Source: Brevibacillus_H sp049846925
GTDB taxonomy: Bacteria; Bacillota; Bacilli; Brevibacillales; Brevibacillaceae
DNA: 64,000 bases
NCBI RefSeq assembly: GCF_049846925.1
Contig: NZ_JBNCMT010000005.1
Location: 143,372-207,371, forward strand
Direction of reading: 5' to 3'
Shown piece by piece: positions 52,751-61,471 of this stretch (its first letter is position 1; every line of letters starts with the position of its first letter). The notes under the pieces were generated by a model. The model had not been told where the DNA came from and did no database searches. It worked only from the letters and a program-made list of their open reading frames with translations. The position numbers and the translations under genes were made by a program.

Positions 52751-52783
52751 TAAAAACCCCGCCGCCAGAAGCGAGCAGGGTTC
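52751..52783 (-). terminator. Terminator of the atp operon
   Basis: Minus strand: AACCCTGC paired with GCGGGGTT (one G-U) around a short loop, then TTTTATTTGG, nine bases after the atpC stop. Confidence 0.8.
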
Positions 52784-52791
52784 TTACCTGA

Positions 52792-53196
52792 CTAGATTTG
52801 TTTGGTGACATTGAGACGAGTCATCGCACGTTGCAAAGCGAATTCTGCACGACGAACATCCAGATCAGGATGTTTATCGATCAAACGTTGTTCTGCACGA
52901 GCTTTCGCAGCCTGGGCACGAGCTACGTCGATGTCTGATGATAGCTCAGCAGTTTCTGCGAGAATAGTGACTTTATCGCCACGGACTTCCATGAAGCCTC
53001 CGCTAACAGCGATAGAGGTCTCTTTGTCGCCCTCGGTTTTAATCCGAACTGGGGCAATTTTAAGCGGGGTAACGAGCGGCATGTGGTTTGGCATAATACC
53101 AAGATCCCCATCAGTACCACGAGCAATTACCATTGTTGCATCACCGCTATAGACAACCCGTTCGGGAGTTACGACTTCAACTGTCATCTTGCTCAC
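52792..53196 (-). CDS. atpC: F1Fo ATP synthase epsilon subunit
   Basis: A 134-residue subunit with an N-terminal beta-barrel (VEVVTPERVVYSGDATMVIA, GDLGIMPNHMPLVTPLKI) and a C-terminal helical hairpin (about 88-134: ARAQAAKARAEQRL... RRAEFALQRAMTRLNVTKQI) that in Bacillus regulates ATPase activity. GTG start, seven bases after GGGGAG. Last gene of the operon. Confidence 0.95.
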   Translation of the reverse strand: MSKMTVEVVTPERVVYSGDATMVIARGTDGDLGIMPNHMPLVTPLKIAPVRIKTEGDKETSIAVSGGFMEVRGDKVTILAETAELSSDIDVARAQAAKARAEQRLIDKHPDLDVRRAEFALQRAMTRLNVTKQI

Positions 53197-53223
53197 TTAC
53201 CGTCTCCCCTTTCCAGGGTTGTC

Positions 53224-54633
53224 TTACTGCATTTTCTTTGCTTTTTCTACAGCTTCTTCAATCGTACCTACATAAAGGAAAGCTGCTTCTGGAAGTTCAT
53301 CGTGTTTACCTTCCAAAATTTCTTTGAAGCTGCGAACCGTTTCTTTAACTGGTACATATTTACCAGGGATACCTGTAAATACTTCACCAACGTGGAATGG
53401 CTGAGACAAGAAACGTTGAATACGACGAGCACGAGCAACCGTTTGCTTGTCATCATCGCTCAACTCATCCATACCAAGGATTGCGATAATATCTTGCAAC
53501 TCTTTGTAGCGTTGGAGAATTGCTTGTACGCCACGAGCAACATCGTAGTGTTCTTGACCTACTACGTCAGGAGCAAGGGCACGAGAAGTAGAAGCAAGTG
53601 GATCTACCGCAGGGTAAATACCTAACTCGGAAATACCGCGGTCAAGGTTCGTCGTTGCATCCAAGTGAGCGAACGTTGTAGCAGGAGCCGGGTCAGTATA
53701 GTCATCCGCTGGTACGTAGATCGCTTGGATCGAAGTAACGGAACCTTTTTTCGTAGAGGTAATACGCTCTTGCAAGCCACCCATCTCAGTTGCGAGTGTA
53801 GGTTGGTAACCTACCGCAGATGGCATACGGCCGAGAAGTGCGGATACCTCAGAACCAGCTTGTGTGAAGCGGAAGATGTTATCAACGAAGAGAAGTACGT
53901 CTTTTCCTTCTTCATCACGGAAGTATTCAGCCATTGTCAAACCAGTCAATGCTACACGAAGACGTGCACCCGGTGGCTCATTCATTTGTCCGAATACCAT
54001 CGCTGTTTTGGAGATAACGCCGGAATCTTTCATCTCATGGTACAAGTCGTTACCTTCACGGGTACGCTCACCTACACCTGCGAATACAGAGATACCGCCG
54101 TGCTCTTGTGCGATGTTATTGATCAATTCTTGGATAGTAACTGTTTTACCTACACCTGCACCACCGAAAAGACCGATCTTACCACCTTTTACGTATGGAG
54201 CGAGCAAGTCGATAACTTTGATACCTGTTTCCAGGATTTCAACGGATGTAGCTTGCTCAGCAAATGTTGGAGCTTGACGGTGAATTGGGTCACGACGAGG
54301 AACATCGCCCATTTCTTGAAGGTCAATTGGTTCACCGAGAACGTTGAATACACGACCCAATGTTACGTTACCAACTGGAACAGAGATTGGAGCACCTGTG
54401 TCAACTGCATCCATACCACGAACGAGACCGTCAGTGGAAGACATGGAAACTGTACGTACAATGTTATCACCAAGGTGAACCGCAGCTTCAACTGTTAAGT
54501 CGATATTACGCTCACCAGAGTTTTGTGCACTGTACTGAATTTTGATCGCATTGTAGATGGCAGGTAATTGTCCACGTTCGAACTCAATGTCTACTACTGG
54601 ACCCATTACCGAAACCACGCGTCCTTTCGCCAT
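53224..54633 (-). CDS. atpD: F1Fo ATP synthase beta subunit
   Basis: A 469-residue catalytic subunit. The P-loop GGAGVGKT is at residues 157-164, GVGERTREGNDLYHEM contains the catalytic Glu, DVLLFVDNIFRFTQAGSEVS is the Walker B region, and SDDKQTVARARRIQRFLSQP includes part of the DELSDDD loop. AGGAGGG upstream of the ATG. Very conserved. Confidence 0.98.
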   Translation of the reverse strand: MAKGRVVSVMGPVVDIEFERGQLPAIYNAIKIQYSAQNSGERNIDLTVEAAVHLGDNIVRTVSMSSTDGLVRGMDAVDTGAPISVPVGNVTLGRVFNVLGEPIDLQEMGDVPRRDPIHRQAPTFAEQATSVEILETGIKVIDLLAPYVKGGKIGLFGGAGVGKTVTIQELINNIAQEHGGISVFAGVGERTREGNDLYHEMKDSGVISKTAMVFGQMNEPPGARLRVALTGLTMAEYFRDEEGKDVLLFVDNIFRFTQAGSEVSALLGRMPSAVGYQPTLATEMGGLQERITSTKKGSVTSIQAIYVPADDYTDPAPATTFAHLDATTNLDRGISELGIYPAVDPLASTSRALAPDVVGQEHYDVARGVQAILQRYKELQDIIAILGMDELSDDDKQTVARARRIQRFLSQPFHVGEVFTGIPGKYVPVKETVRSFKEILEGKHDELPEAAFLYVGTIEEAVEKAKKMQ

Positions 54634-54690
54634 CTTGCTTCTTCCCTCCTAATAAAGGCTTTCTTGTATACCTGGTTTGACGATTGTTGC

Positions 54691-55542
54691 CTAAGCGTTA
54701 GCACCCGCAACGATCTCGGAAATCTCTTGAGTAATTGCTGCCTGACGAGCACGGTTGAAGAACAATGTCAAACGATCGATCATATCCGATGCGTTATCTG
54801 TCGCACTGCCCATTGCAGTCATACGAGCACCTTCTTCAGAAGCCCTTGCTTCAAGGAGTGCACTGTAGATTAATGTTTCAGCATACTTAGGCAAAAGAAC
54901 TGACAATACTTCTTCCGCTGAAGGTTCGTATTCGTAGTTCACTTTGCGCTCTGTAGACTCAACTGATTGCAATGGAAGCAAGCGAGAAACTTGTGGTATT
55001 TGAGAAATCGCACTTTGGAACTGGTTGTAGCAGAGATATAGTTCATCAATTTTCTCATCAGCGAACAATTGAACTGCTGCACTGGAGATTTTTTTGATGT
55101 CAGAGAACGCTGGGTTCCCTGGCAAACCTACTACTTCTTCAGCTACCGGGTAATTACGCTTCACGAAGAAGTCGCGACCTTTACGTCCAATTACAAATAG
55201 TACGTACTCATCTTGTGATTTGTGGTTTTCACGAATGGTTTGAACCACTTTACGAATCATGTTACCGTTGTATCCACCTGCCAGACCACGGTCAGAAGTA
55301 ATGATGATATATCCTGTCCGCTTAACTGGTCTTGTTTGAAGCATCGGATGTTTCGCACCCGCAGAACCGGAAGCAATGCTCGCAATCACCTCTTGGATCT
55401 TGCTTGCATAAGGACGAGATGCCTCGGCCTTCTCCTGGTTACGGCGCAGTTTCGCTGCCGCCACCATTTTCATCGCTTTGGTAATCTGACGGGTATTTTT
55501 AACAGATTTAATCCGGCGCTTTATCTCACGCGTTTGAGCCAC
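54691..55542 (-). CDS. atpG: F1Fo ATP synthase gamma subunit
   Basis: A 283-residue rotor shaft. The terminal helices form the coiled coil (IKRRIKSVKNTRQITKAMKM at the N-terminus; MGSATDNASDMIDRLTLFFN then RARQAAITQEISEIVAGA at the C-terminus). The middle domain starts TGYIIITSDRGLAGGYN. GTG start after AAGGTGG. Normal length. Confidence 0.96.
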   Translation of the reverse strand: MAQTREIKRRIKSVKNTRQITKAMKMVAAAKLRRNQEKAEASRPYASKIQEVIASIASGSAGAKHPMLQTRPVKRTGYIIITSDRGLAGGYNGNMIRKVVQTIRENHKSQDEYVLFVIGRKGRDFFVKRNYPVAEEVVGLPGNPAFSDIKKISSAAVQLFADEKIDELYLCYNQFQSAISQIPQVSRLLPLQSVESTERKVNYEYEPSAEEVLSVLLPKYAETLIYSALLEARASEEGARMTAMGSATDNASDMIDRLTLFFNRARQAAITQEISEIVAGANA

Positions 55543-55612
55543 TCATTTCACCACCTTGGGGATGCATGCCGGGAATGACCCGGCACACATAAGATGTCGA
55601 TATTGCAAAAAG

Positions 55613-57124
55613 TTAGCGGCTTACAGCGAAGCCCTTCTTGAACTCTTCGATTGCCGCGTTGATGTCTTGTTCAGCTGGCAAGTCTTTTGTAGTACGGATA
55701 TGCTCGAACAATTGTGGTTTGTTGGAGTCAATGAAAGCAAGCAGTTCTTTTTCGAAACGGCGTACATCTTCCACTGGAATCTCATCAATAAACCCTTTAG
55801 TCGCTGCATAGATAGAGATAACTTGTTTCTCTACAGGCATTGGCTCGTATTGACCTTGTTTCAAGATCTCAACTACGCGCTCACCACGAGTCAAACGTGC
55901 TTGAGTTGCTTTATCCAAGTCAGAACCGAACTGTGCGAATGCAGCCAACTCACGATATTGTGCAAGGTCAAGACGGAGTGGACCGGCAACCTTTTTCATC
56001 GCTTTAATTTGAGCATTACCACCTACGCGGGATACAGAGATACCAGAGTTAACCGCTGGACGCTGACCTGCGTTGAAAAGGTCTGTCTCAAGGAAGATCT
56101 GTCCATCAGTGATGGAGATAACGTTTGTTGGGATGTAGGCAGATACGTCACCTGCTTGAGTCTCGATGAAAGGTAGAGCAGTCAATGAACCTGCGCCCAA
56201 GTCATCGGATAACTTCGCAGCACGCTCCAACAAACGGGAGTGCAAGTAGAATACGTCACCAGGATATGCCTCACGACCTGGAGGACGACGAAGCAAGAGA
56301 GAAACCTCACGATAAGCTGCTGCTTGTTTGGACAAGTCATCGTATACGCAAAGAACGTGTCCGCCTTTGTACATGAAGTACTCACCCATAGCAACACCAG
56401 CATAAGGTGCCAAGAACAGAAGTGGAGCTGGGTCAGATGCTGTGGAAGAAACGACGATTGTATATTCCAACGCACCGTGTTTACGGAGTGTTTCAACAAC
56501 ACCTGCTACCGTAGATTGTTTCTGACCGATCGCAACATAGATACAAATCATATCTTTACCTTTTTGGTTGATGATTGCATCAAGTGCTACCGCTGTTTTA
56601 CCTGTTTGACGGTCACCGATGATCAACTCACGCTGACCACGACCGATTGGGATCATAGAGTCAATCGCTTTGATACCGGTTTGAAGTGGCTCATGAACAG
56701 ATTTACGAGCCATAACGCCTGGAGCCATGTTTTCTACCGGGCGGAATTCAGTTGTATTGATTGGTCCTAAACCATCGATAGGTTGACCGAGTGGGTTAAC
56801 AACACGACCAAGGAGAGCTTCCCCTACAGGAACTTCCATGATGCGACCTGTACGTTTAACAGTGTCGCCTTCTTTGATATCGCGGAATGGTCCAAGGATA
56901 ACAACACCCACGTTATCTTCTTCTAAGTTAAGTACCATACCCATTACGCCGTTTTGGAACTCAAGAAGCTCCCCAGCCATGGCTTTTTCTAATCCGTGTA
57001 CACGTGCGATACCGTCACCAACCTGGATAACTGTACCTACGTCTACTACTTCGATTTCAGCTTTATAGTTAGCGATCCGCTCTTTCAAGAGGGAGCTAAT
57101 TTCTTCTGGTCTGATTGCACTCAC
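55613..57124 (-). CDS. atpA: F1Fo ATP synthase alpha subunit
   Basis: A 503-residue non-catalytic nucleotide-binding subunit, with P-loop GDRQTGKT at 170-177. The arginine finger lies in FIPTNVIS-following GINAGLSVSRVG-type context, here PAVNSGISVSRVGGNAQIKA. The N-terminus (SAIRPEEISSLLKERI) contacts the delta subunit. Start GTG with GGGGTGAATG upstream. Highly conserved. Confidence 0.97.
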   Translation of the reverse strand: MSAIRPEEISSLLKERIANYKAEIEVVDVGTVIQVGDGIARVHGLEKAMAGELLEFQNGVMGMVLNLEEDNVGVVILGPFRDIKEGDTVKRTGRIMEVPVGEALLGRVVNPLGQPIDGLGPINTTEFRPVENMAPGVMARKSVHEPLQTGIKAIDSMIPIGRGQRELIIGDRQTGKTAVALDAIINQKGKDMICIYVAIGQKQSTVAGVVETLRKHGALEYTIVVSSTASDPAPLLFLAPYAGVAMGEYFMYKGGHVLCVYDDLSKQAAAYREVSLLLRRPPGREAYPGDVFYLHSRLLERAAKLSDDLGAGSLTALPFIETQAGDVSAYIPTNVISITDGQIFLETDLFNAGQRPAVNSGISVSRVGGNAQIKAMKKVAGPLRLDLAQYRELAAFAQFGSDLDKATQARLTRGERVVEILKQGQYEPMPVEKQVISIYAATKGFIDEIPVEDVRRFEKELLAFIDSNKPQLFEHIRTTKDLPAEQDINAAIEEFKKGFAVSR

Positions 57125-57154
57125 TTAAACATTCACCCCATTCATCCAGACATC

Positions 57155-57682
57155 TTATAGTTGATGCGCGAAGTGTTCCAATTTACGTTTGATGCTTCCA
57201 TCGTACAGACGGTCTCCGATTTTCACTACTACGCCACCCATGATCGATGGGTCAACAACAGTTTGAATCCGGAGTGTCTTATTGATTAACTTCCCGAATC
57301 GATCAGCCAATTGTGCTTCTTCTTCCTGGTTTAGCGGTTTCGCCGTGGTAACAACTGCATCAGCAATTCCACGTTCTTCATTCGCAAGACCTACGTAAGA
57401 AGCAGCAATTGAAGTTAATTCTGATTCACGTCCATTATCAATCAGCACACCAATGAAGTTCAAAGTCTCATCAGCAACCTGTGCTTGAAACACGTCTTTG
57501 ATGAGTTGCTTTTTATCTTCAGCAGGAATATGCGGGTGCATCAAAATTTTGGTAAGCTCTGCGTTTTGGTTAACAGCTTCAACGACACTTTTGAGTTCTA
57601 CTTCAATACTATCGATTAGCCCTCGCTCTTTGGCTACTTCAAATAAGGCACGAGCGTAGCGTTTGGATACTGCTCCGCTCAT
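57155..57682 (-). CDS. atpH: F1Fo ATP synthase delta subunit
   Basis: A 175-residue peripheral-stalk subunit (OSCP family). The helical N-terminal domain begins VSKRYARALFEVAKERGLID, and the C-terminal signature is VDPSIMGGVVVKIGDRLYDG then SIKRKL. It links the b dimer to the alpha subunits. ATG overlaps the atpF stop (ATGA). Confidence 0.95.
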   Translation of the reverse strand: MSGAVSKRYARALFEVAKERGLIDSIEVELKSVVEAVNQNAELTKILMHPHIPAEDKKQLIKDVFQAQVADETLNFIGVLIDNGRESELTSIAASYVGLANEERGIADAVVTTAKPLNQEEEAQLADRFGKLINKTLRIQTVVDPSIMGGVVVKIGDRLYDGSIKRKLEHFAHQL

Positions 57683-58182
57683 AGGCTATCCCCTACTTGT
57701 TTAAGGAATTGGTCAACGCTTGCTTTTTGAGCAGCTTCGTCCAATTCTTTCTCAATAATCTTGGAAGCAAGCAATACAGAAAGGCCTGCCATTTGATCAC
57801 GCAACTCAGCTTTTGCTTTTTCCACTTCACGAGCCAATTCAGAAGAAGCTTCTGCTTTCATACGCTCGTTAGCTGTTTTTGCTTCGTCAATGATGCGAGC
57901 AGATTCGTCGCTCGCTTGTTTAGTAACACGATCAAGAATTGCTTTTGCTTCTGTACGAGCTTCATCAAGAATACGACGTTGCTCCGCCAAAAGAGCTTCT
58001 GCTTCCTGGCGATTACGCTCAGCGGTACTGATTTCATTTTCAATATGCTGACGGCGTTTTTCCATTACGGACATTGCCGGTTTCATAGCAAACTTTCCTA
58101 CTAAAGCCAACAATATAAGAAACATCACTAATTGGGTAAGCATTGTGCCGAACTCTAGCCCAACAGCTCCTAAGTCAAACAT
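57679..58182 (-). CDS. atpF: F1Fo ATP synthase b subunit
   Basis: 167 residues: a membrane helix at about 14-32 (MLTQLVMFLILLALVGKFAM), then a long hydrophilic helix rich in Ala, Glu, Lys and Arg that forms the right-handed coiled-coil stator stalk (EKRRQHIENEISTAERNRQE and on). The start is the ATG eight bases after AAGGAG; a longer in-frame reading starting 28 codons earlier has no ribosome binding site and crosses into the atpE spacer. Confidence 0.94.
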   Translation of the reverse strand: MFDLGAVGLEFGTMLTQLVMFLILLALVGKFAMKPAMSVMEKRRQHIENEISTAERNRQEAEALLAEQRRILDEARTEAKAILDRVTKQASDESARIIDEAKTANERMKAEASSELAREVEKAKAELRDQMAGLSVLLASKIIEKELDEAAQKASVDQFLKQVGDSL

Positions 58183-58282
58183 TCTATTCACTCCTTCCTG
58201 ACTCTCAGGAAAATCCCTCATGTCGAAACGTCCACAAAAGAGAGGCGAAGGTCTGACCCCCGCCATTTCCCATTTTGATTAC

Positions 58283-58498
58283 TTATTTGTTCATGAATAC
58301 GAAGCCCATCGCAACCGCGATGATTGGAACCGCCTCAACAAGACCCAAACCTAAGAACATAAGACCCATCAAAGAACCACGAGCTTCAGGTTGACGAGCA
58401 GTACCTTCGATTGTGCGAGAAACTACAAGACCGTTACCAATACCAGCTCCAACAGCGGCAAGACCAAACATGATACCAGCAGCAAGTAAACCATTCAT
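58283..58498 (-). CDS. atpE: F1Fo ATP synthase c subunit
   Basis: A 71-residue proteolipid of two helices. The GAGIGNG glycine motif is in helix 1, the polar loop RQPEARG follows, and Glu55 in GLGLVEAVPII carries the proton. No residues of the sodium-binding type are seen around the site, so proton coupling is likely. AGGGAGG upstream. About ten copies form the rotor ring. Confidence 0.96.
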   Translation of the reverse strand: MNGLLAAGIMFGLAAVGAGIGNGLVVSRTIEGTARQPEARGSLMGLMFLGLGLVEAVPIIAVAMGFVFMNK

Positions 58499-58551
58499 TG
58501 TAAAAATACCTCCCTAAAATGTAAGTGTTGTTAATAAATGCTTAGACAAGA

Positions 58552-59358
58552 TTAGTGTTCATCGTTCACTTTTTGTGAGATATACACCATTGTTAATGTT
58601 GTAAAGATGTACGCTTGTACGGCACCAACGAATACAGAGTAACCGAGCCAGATAGGCAATGCGATTACTGCTGCGCCCGCAGAAAGCAGTACGGCAATCA
58701 ATACTTCACCTGCAAAAATGTTACCGAATAGACGCAAAGGCATCGTAAGCGGTTTAATGATGAACTCTTCCATCGCATGTAAGAAGAACATGAGCGGATG
58801 CGGTTCAAAATAATGCTTGAAGTATTTACCAACTCCACCTTTTTTGATGCTTAGGTAGTGAGCATAGAGCAATACCATCAATGCAAGAGCGAAGGTTACG
58901 CTAGGTGCAGCCGTAGGTGACTTCCAGAATGCCACTGGCAAACCGTGTTCGCTGTGAAGTTCTTCTGTGATAATCTCATGTTTTTGATGAACTGCCTCTT
59001 CAGTTCCTGAAAGCGTCAACATATTCATGAGACTCTCACTGATTTCTCCCTTATAAAGCACGTTAACGTTAAACAGAAGACCTAATTGGTTTCCAATGAA
59101 GATATAGAGGAACAGTGTGAGTCCAAGAGTCACGTACTTCGCAGCTGTCTTCTTCTCCATGAACCCGCCGGCAATACCTTCAATGAATTCAATTACCCAT
59201 TCAAGGAAGTTCTGCGCACCACTTGGTACCCCAGTTTGCCAATTTCTTGTTAACCCCAGAATCAGGAAGAAAACAACAAGAGATGTTACCACAATCATCA
59301 GTATGGTTGGGATATCAAAAACCAAACCAAACATTTCGAATCGCGGCGAGAAATGCAT
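58552..59358 (-). CDS. atpB: F1Fo ATP synthase a subunit
   Basis: A 268-residue polytopic stator subunit forming the proton half-channels. MPLRLFGNIFAGEVLIAVLL contains the essential arginine opposite the c-ring glutamate, and the last helix (VGAVQAYIFTTLTMVYISQ) has the conserved Gln. The loop before residue 150 is longer than in some Bacillus forms. AAAGGGGTG upstream of ATG. Confidence 0.95.
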   Translation of the reverse strand: MHFSPRFEMFGLVFDIPTILMIVVTSLVVFFLILGLTRNWQTGVPSGAQNFLEWVIEFIEGIAGGFMEKKTAAKYVTLGLTLFLYIFIGNQLGLLFNVNVLYKGEISESLMNMLTLSGTEEAVHQKHEIITEELHSEHGLPVAFWKSPTAAPSVTFALALMVLLYAHYLSIKKGGVGKYFKHYFEPHPLMFFLHAMEEFIIKPLTMPLRLFGNIFAGEVLIAVLLSAGAAVIALPIWLGYSVFVGAVQAYIFTTLTMVYISQKVNDEH

Positions 59359-59425
59359 GTATTATTCACCCCTTTCTTTTGTCAAAAGTGCTTGCTTTCA
59401 AAAGTAATGTAAAAGGTCAAACTAT

Positions 59426-59794
59426 CTATTTTAAGGAGCGATAAACAAAGAGAAGGCTGAGCAATGGAATGAGAAAAAAACCGATGAGAGCGCCAGAAAT
59501 AATAAAGAGGTCGGGAAGGCGAACAGTTAAATAAACGGCAAAACCTACTGTGATCAGACGTTGGAGCATGCCTGTACCCTTGGGACGAAGCGAAGGATTT
59601 TCTGCAACCTGTCCTACTCGCCATGTCTTTGCCAATAAAACAGCCCCGTTAATTAGACTGACTGCTATCCCTAACAACAGGCTCTGCAAAAAAAGCCTAT
59701 GGTCAGGCAACACTGCCCAGAGTATCATAACGAAGCTTGCACAATAAAAAGCATACTTAAAGGTTAGTCGCATTGCCGCTGAAAAGTTTTGCAT
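59426..59794 (-). CDS. atpI: ATP synthase subunit I (AtpI)
   Basis: A 122-residue membrane protein with four hydrophobic segments, of the AtpI family found as the leading or second gene of atp operons. It helps assemble the c-ring or supply magnesium; the exact role differs between reports. GGGAG upstream of ATG, and it starts 11 bases after atpZ. Sequence is poorly conserved, so position carries much of the call. Confidence 0.85.
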   Translation of the reverse strand: MQNFSAAMRLTFKYAFYCASFVMILWAVLPDHRLFLQSLLLGIAVSLINGAVLLAKTWRVGQVAENPSLRPKGTGMLQRLITVGFAVYLTVRLPDLFIISGALIGFFLIPLLSLLFVYRSLK

Positions 59795-59804
59795 CTCAAT
59801 CTCC

Positions 59805-60014
59805 CTATAAGTAGGACCGTATTAACCGATATACACTATACACGCCAATTCCTAATCCGAGAAACAACCCTAGCATCATCATCCACGGATCACTATGTAG
59901 GTATCGATCCAAATATCTTCCTAGCCAAACACCTGATAACACACAAACGGCCAAATCGACACCGATGATACCCAGAAAGATGATAGCCTGCCCCGGTTTG
60001 TCAAGTTTCGACAA
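59805..60014 (-). CDS. atpZ: AtpZ-like small membrane protein
   Basis: A 69-residue protein with two membrane helices (about 10-30 and 42-60) and the family pattern of an early I-G-x-D-L-x-V-x-V-L-x-G-x-W-L-G-R-Y-L-D and a later G-L-F-L-G-L-G-I-G. AtpZ/AtpI-family proteins sit first in the atp operon and are thought to help magnesium uptake or Fo assembly. The start is TTG with AAAGGGGGAC upstream. The atp promoter lies about 55-85 bases ahead. Confidence 0.82.
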   Translation of the reverse strand: MSKLDKPGQAIIFLGIIGVDLAVCVLSGVWLGRYLDRYLHSDPWMMMLGLFLGLGIGVYSVYRLIRSYL

Positions 60015-60070
60015 GTAAAGTCCCCCTTTTACATAAGGAGAGGGCCTGAACTTGCTTCATGCCCTCATCC

Positions 60071-60100
60071 ATATTAACGAAGAATTATTAGATTTGTCAA
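60071..60100 (-). promoter_or_regulatory. Promoter of the atp operon
   Basis: TTGACA (60100-60095) perfect, an 18-bp spacer, TAATAT (60076-60071). It lies between the thiolase stop and atpZ and is the only strong promoter upstream of the ten atp genes. Confidence 0.8.
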
Positions 60101-60139
60101 CTTTCCTGTGCGTCCAGCCACAAAGCGTTCACAAATTGA

Positions 60140-61330
60140 TCACAATTTCTCTATAATTGTCGCAACGCCTTGACCGCCGCCAATGCAGAGGGTAGCTAAT
60201 CCATATTTTGCTCCTTCACGCTTGTGCAATTCATGGACAAGCGTTACCAGAATCCGTGCTCCGCTCGCCCCAATTGGATGACCTAGCGCTATAGCTCCAC
60301 CGTTAACATTTAACTTATCACGATTTACTCCAAGGTCTTTTCCTACAGCGAGTGATTGAGCAGCAAATGCTTCATTTGCTTCGATGACATCCATATCTTC
60401 TAACGTAAGTGATGCTTTTTCCAATACCTTCTTGGTAGCAGGCACCGGACCGATTCCCATCACTTTCGGGTCAACACCCGCACTTGCATTCGCCACGATA
60501 CGTGCCAACGGCTTGAGACCAAGCTCATCAGCCTTTTCACGAGACATCACCAGCAAGACTGCTGCACCATCATTGATGCCCGATGCATTGCCTGCAGTAA
60601 CAGAACCGTCTTTTTTGAATGCAGGGCGAAGCTTGCCGAGGGATTCAGCAGTTACTCCTGCACGAGGGAACTCATCCACTTCAAACGGGACAGGATCACC
60701 TTTTTTCTGTGGGATCGGAACTGGTACGATCTCATCCTTGAAGCGTCCTGCTGCAATCGCAGCCAATGCCTTCTCCTGGCTCCACGCTGAGAACTCGTCC
60801 TGCTCTTCACGAGTGAGTCCATAATGATCGCACAGGTTTTCTGCAGTTATACCCATATGGTAGTCATTAAAAGCGCACCACAGCCCGTCACGGATCATGG
60901 AATCGACGATCTTGTTATCTCCCATGCGGTAACCGTTGCGAGCACCTTCCAAAAGATAAGGGGCCTGACTCATATTTTCCATACCACCCGCCAGGATGAC
61001 GTCAGTGTCTCCCGACAGAATCGATTGTGTAGCCAAGTGAACAGCCTTTAAGCCAGAGCCACAAACCTTGTTAATTGTCATCGAAGGTACTTCCTGTGCA
61101 AGTCCTGCCTGAATGGCAGCCTGTCTTGCCGGATTTTGTCCCAGGCCAGCTTGCAGCACATTGCCCAGAATTACCTCGCCAACAGCTGATTTATCTACTC
61201 CCACCTTATCCAAGGCTGCTTCCAAAACAATTGCTCCTAATTTCGTAGCACTGATTCCTGCCAATGATCCTTGAAAGTTTCCGATTGCGGTACGTACTGC
61301 ACTGACGATGACAACTTCTTTCTGACTCAT
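60140..61330 (-). CDS. Acetyl-CoA C-acetyltransferase (thiolase II family)
   Basis: A 396-residue cytoplasmic enzyme. MTINKVCGSGLKAVHLATQS carries the acyl-accepting cysteine (about residue 90), NVNGGAIALGHPIGASGARI the active-site histidine, and YGLATLCIGGGQG the second catalytic cysteine: the full thiolase triad. It condenses or cleaves acetoacetyl-CoA, or acts on longer beta-ketoacyl-CoAs. No beta-oxidation, PHB or mevalonate partner gene is beside it, so the pathway is undecided. I use ATG (12 bases after AAGGAG); a GTG nine bases upstream is only three bases from it. No terminator was seen before the atp promoter. Confidence 0.9.
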   Translation of the reverse strand: MSQKEVVIVSAVRTAIGNFQGSLAGISATKLGAIVLEAALDKVGVDKSAVGEVILGNVLQAGLGQNPARQAAIQAGLAQEVPSMTINKVCGSGLKAVHLATQSILSGDTDVILAGGMENMSQAPYLLEGARNGYRMGDNKIVDSMIRDGLWCAFNDYHMGITAENLCDHYGLTREEQDEFSAWSQEKALAAIAAGRFKDEIVPVPIPQKKGDPVPFEVDEFPRAGVTAESLGKLRPAFKKDGSVTAGNASGINDGAAVLLVMSREKADELGLKPLARIVANASAGVDPKVMGIGPVPATKKVLEKASLTLEDMDVIEANEAFAAQSLAVGKDLGVNRDKLNVNGGAIALGHPIGASGARILVTLVHELHKREGAKYGLATLCIGGGQGVATIIEKL

Positions 61331-61426
61331 CGTTACCACTCACTCCTTGGGAAAAATTGTTTGGACATCTACCACCATTCAATTCTTCCCAACATGAAAT
61401 TATTCCTGCCTTTCCCAAGATAAAAA

Positions 61427-61467
61427 AGCCGGAGTACCTACACCCTTTCAAATGTAAGTATCCGGCT
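61427..61467 (-). terminator. Terminator after the SLH/glycosidase gene
   Basis: A seven-bp stem (AGCCGGA / TCCGGCT) with further GTA/TAC pairing inside, then TTTTTTATC on the minus strand, six bases after the stop codon. Confidence 0.8.
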
Positions 61468-61471
61468 GTTA

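Noticed and set aside
60118..60142. TTGTGATCAATTTGTGAA near the thiolase stop as a Rex or Fnr site
   Set aside because: The half-sites are in direct, not inverted, orientation and overlap the thiolase stop codon; the match to TTGTGAA-N4-TTCACAA is poor.
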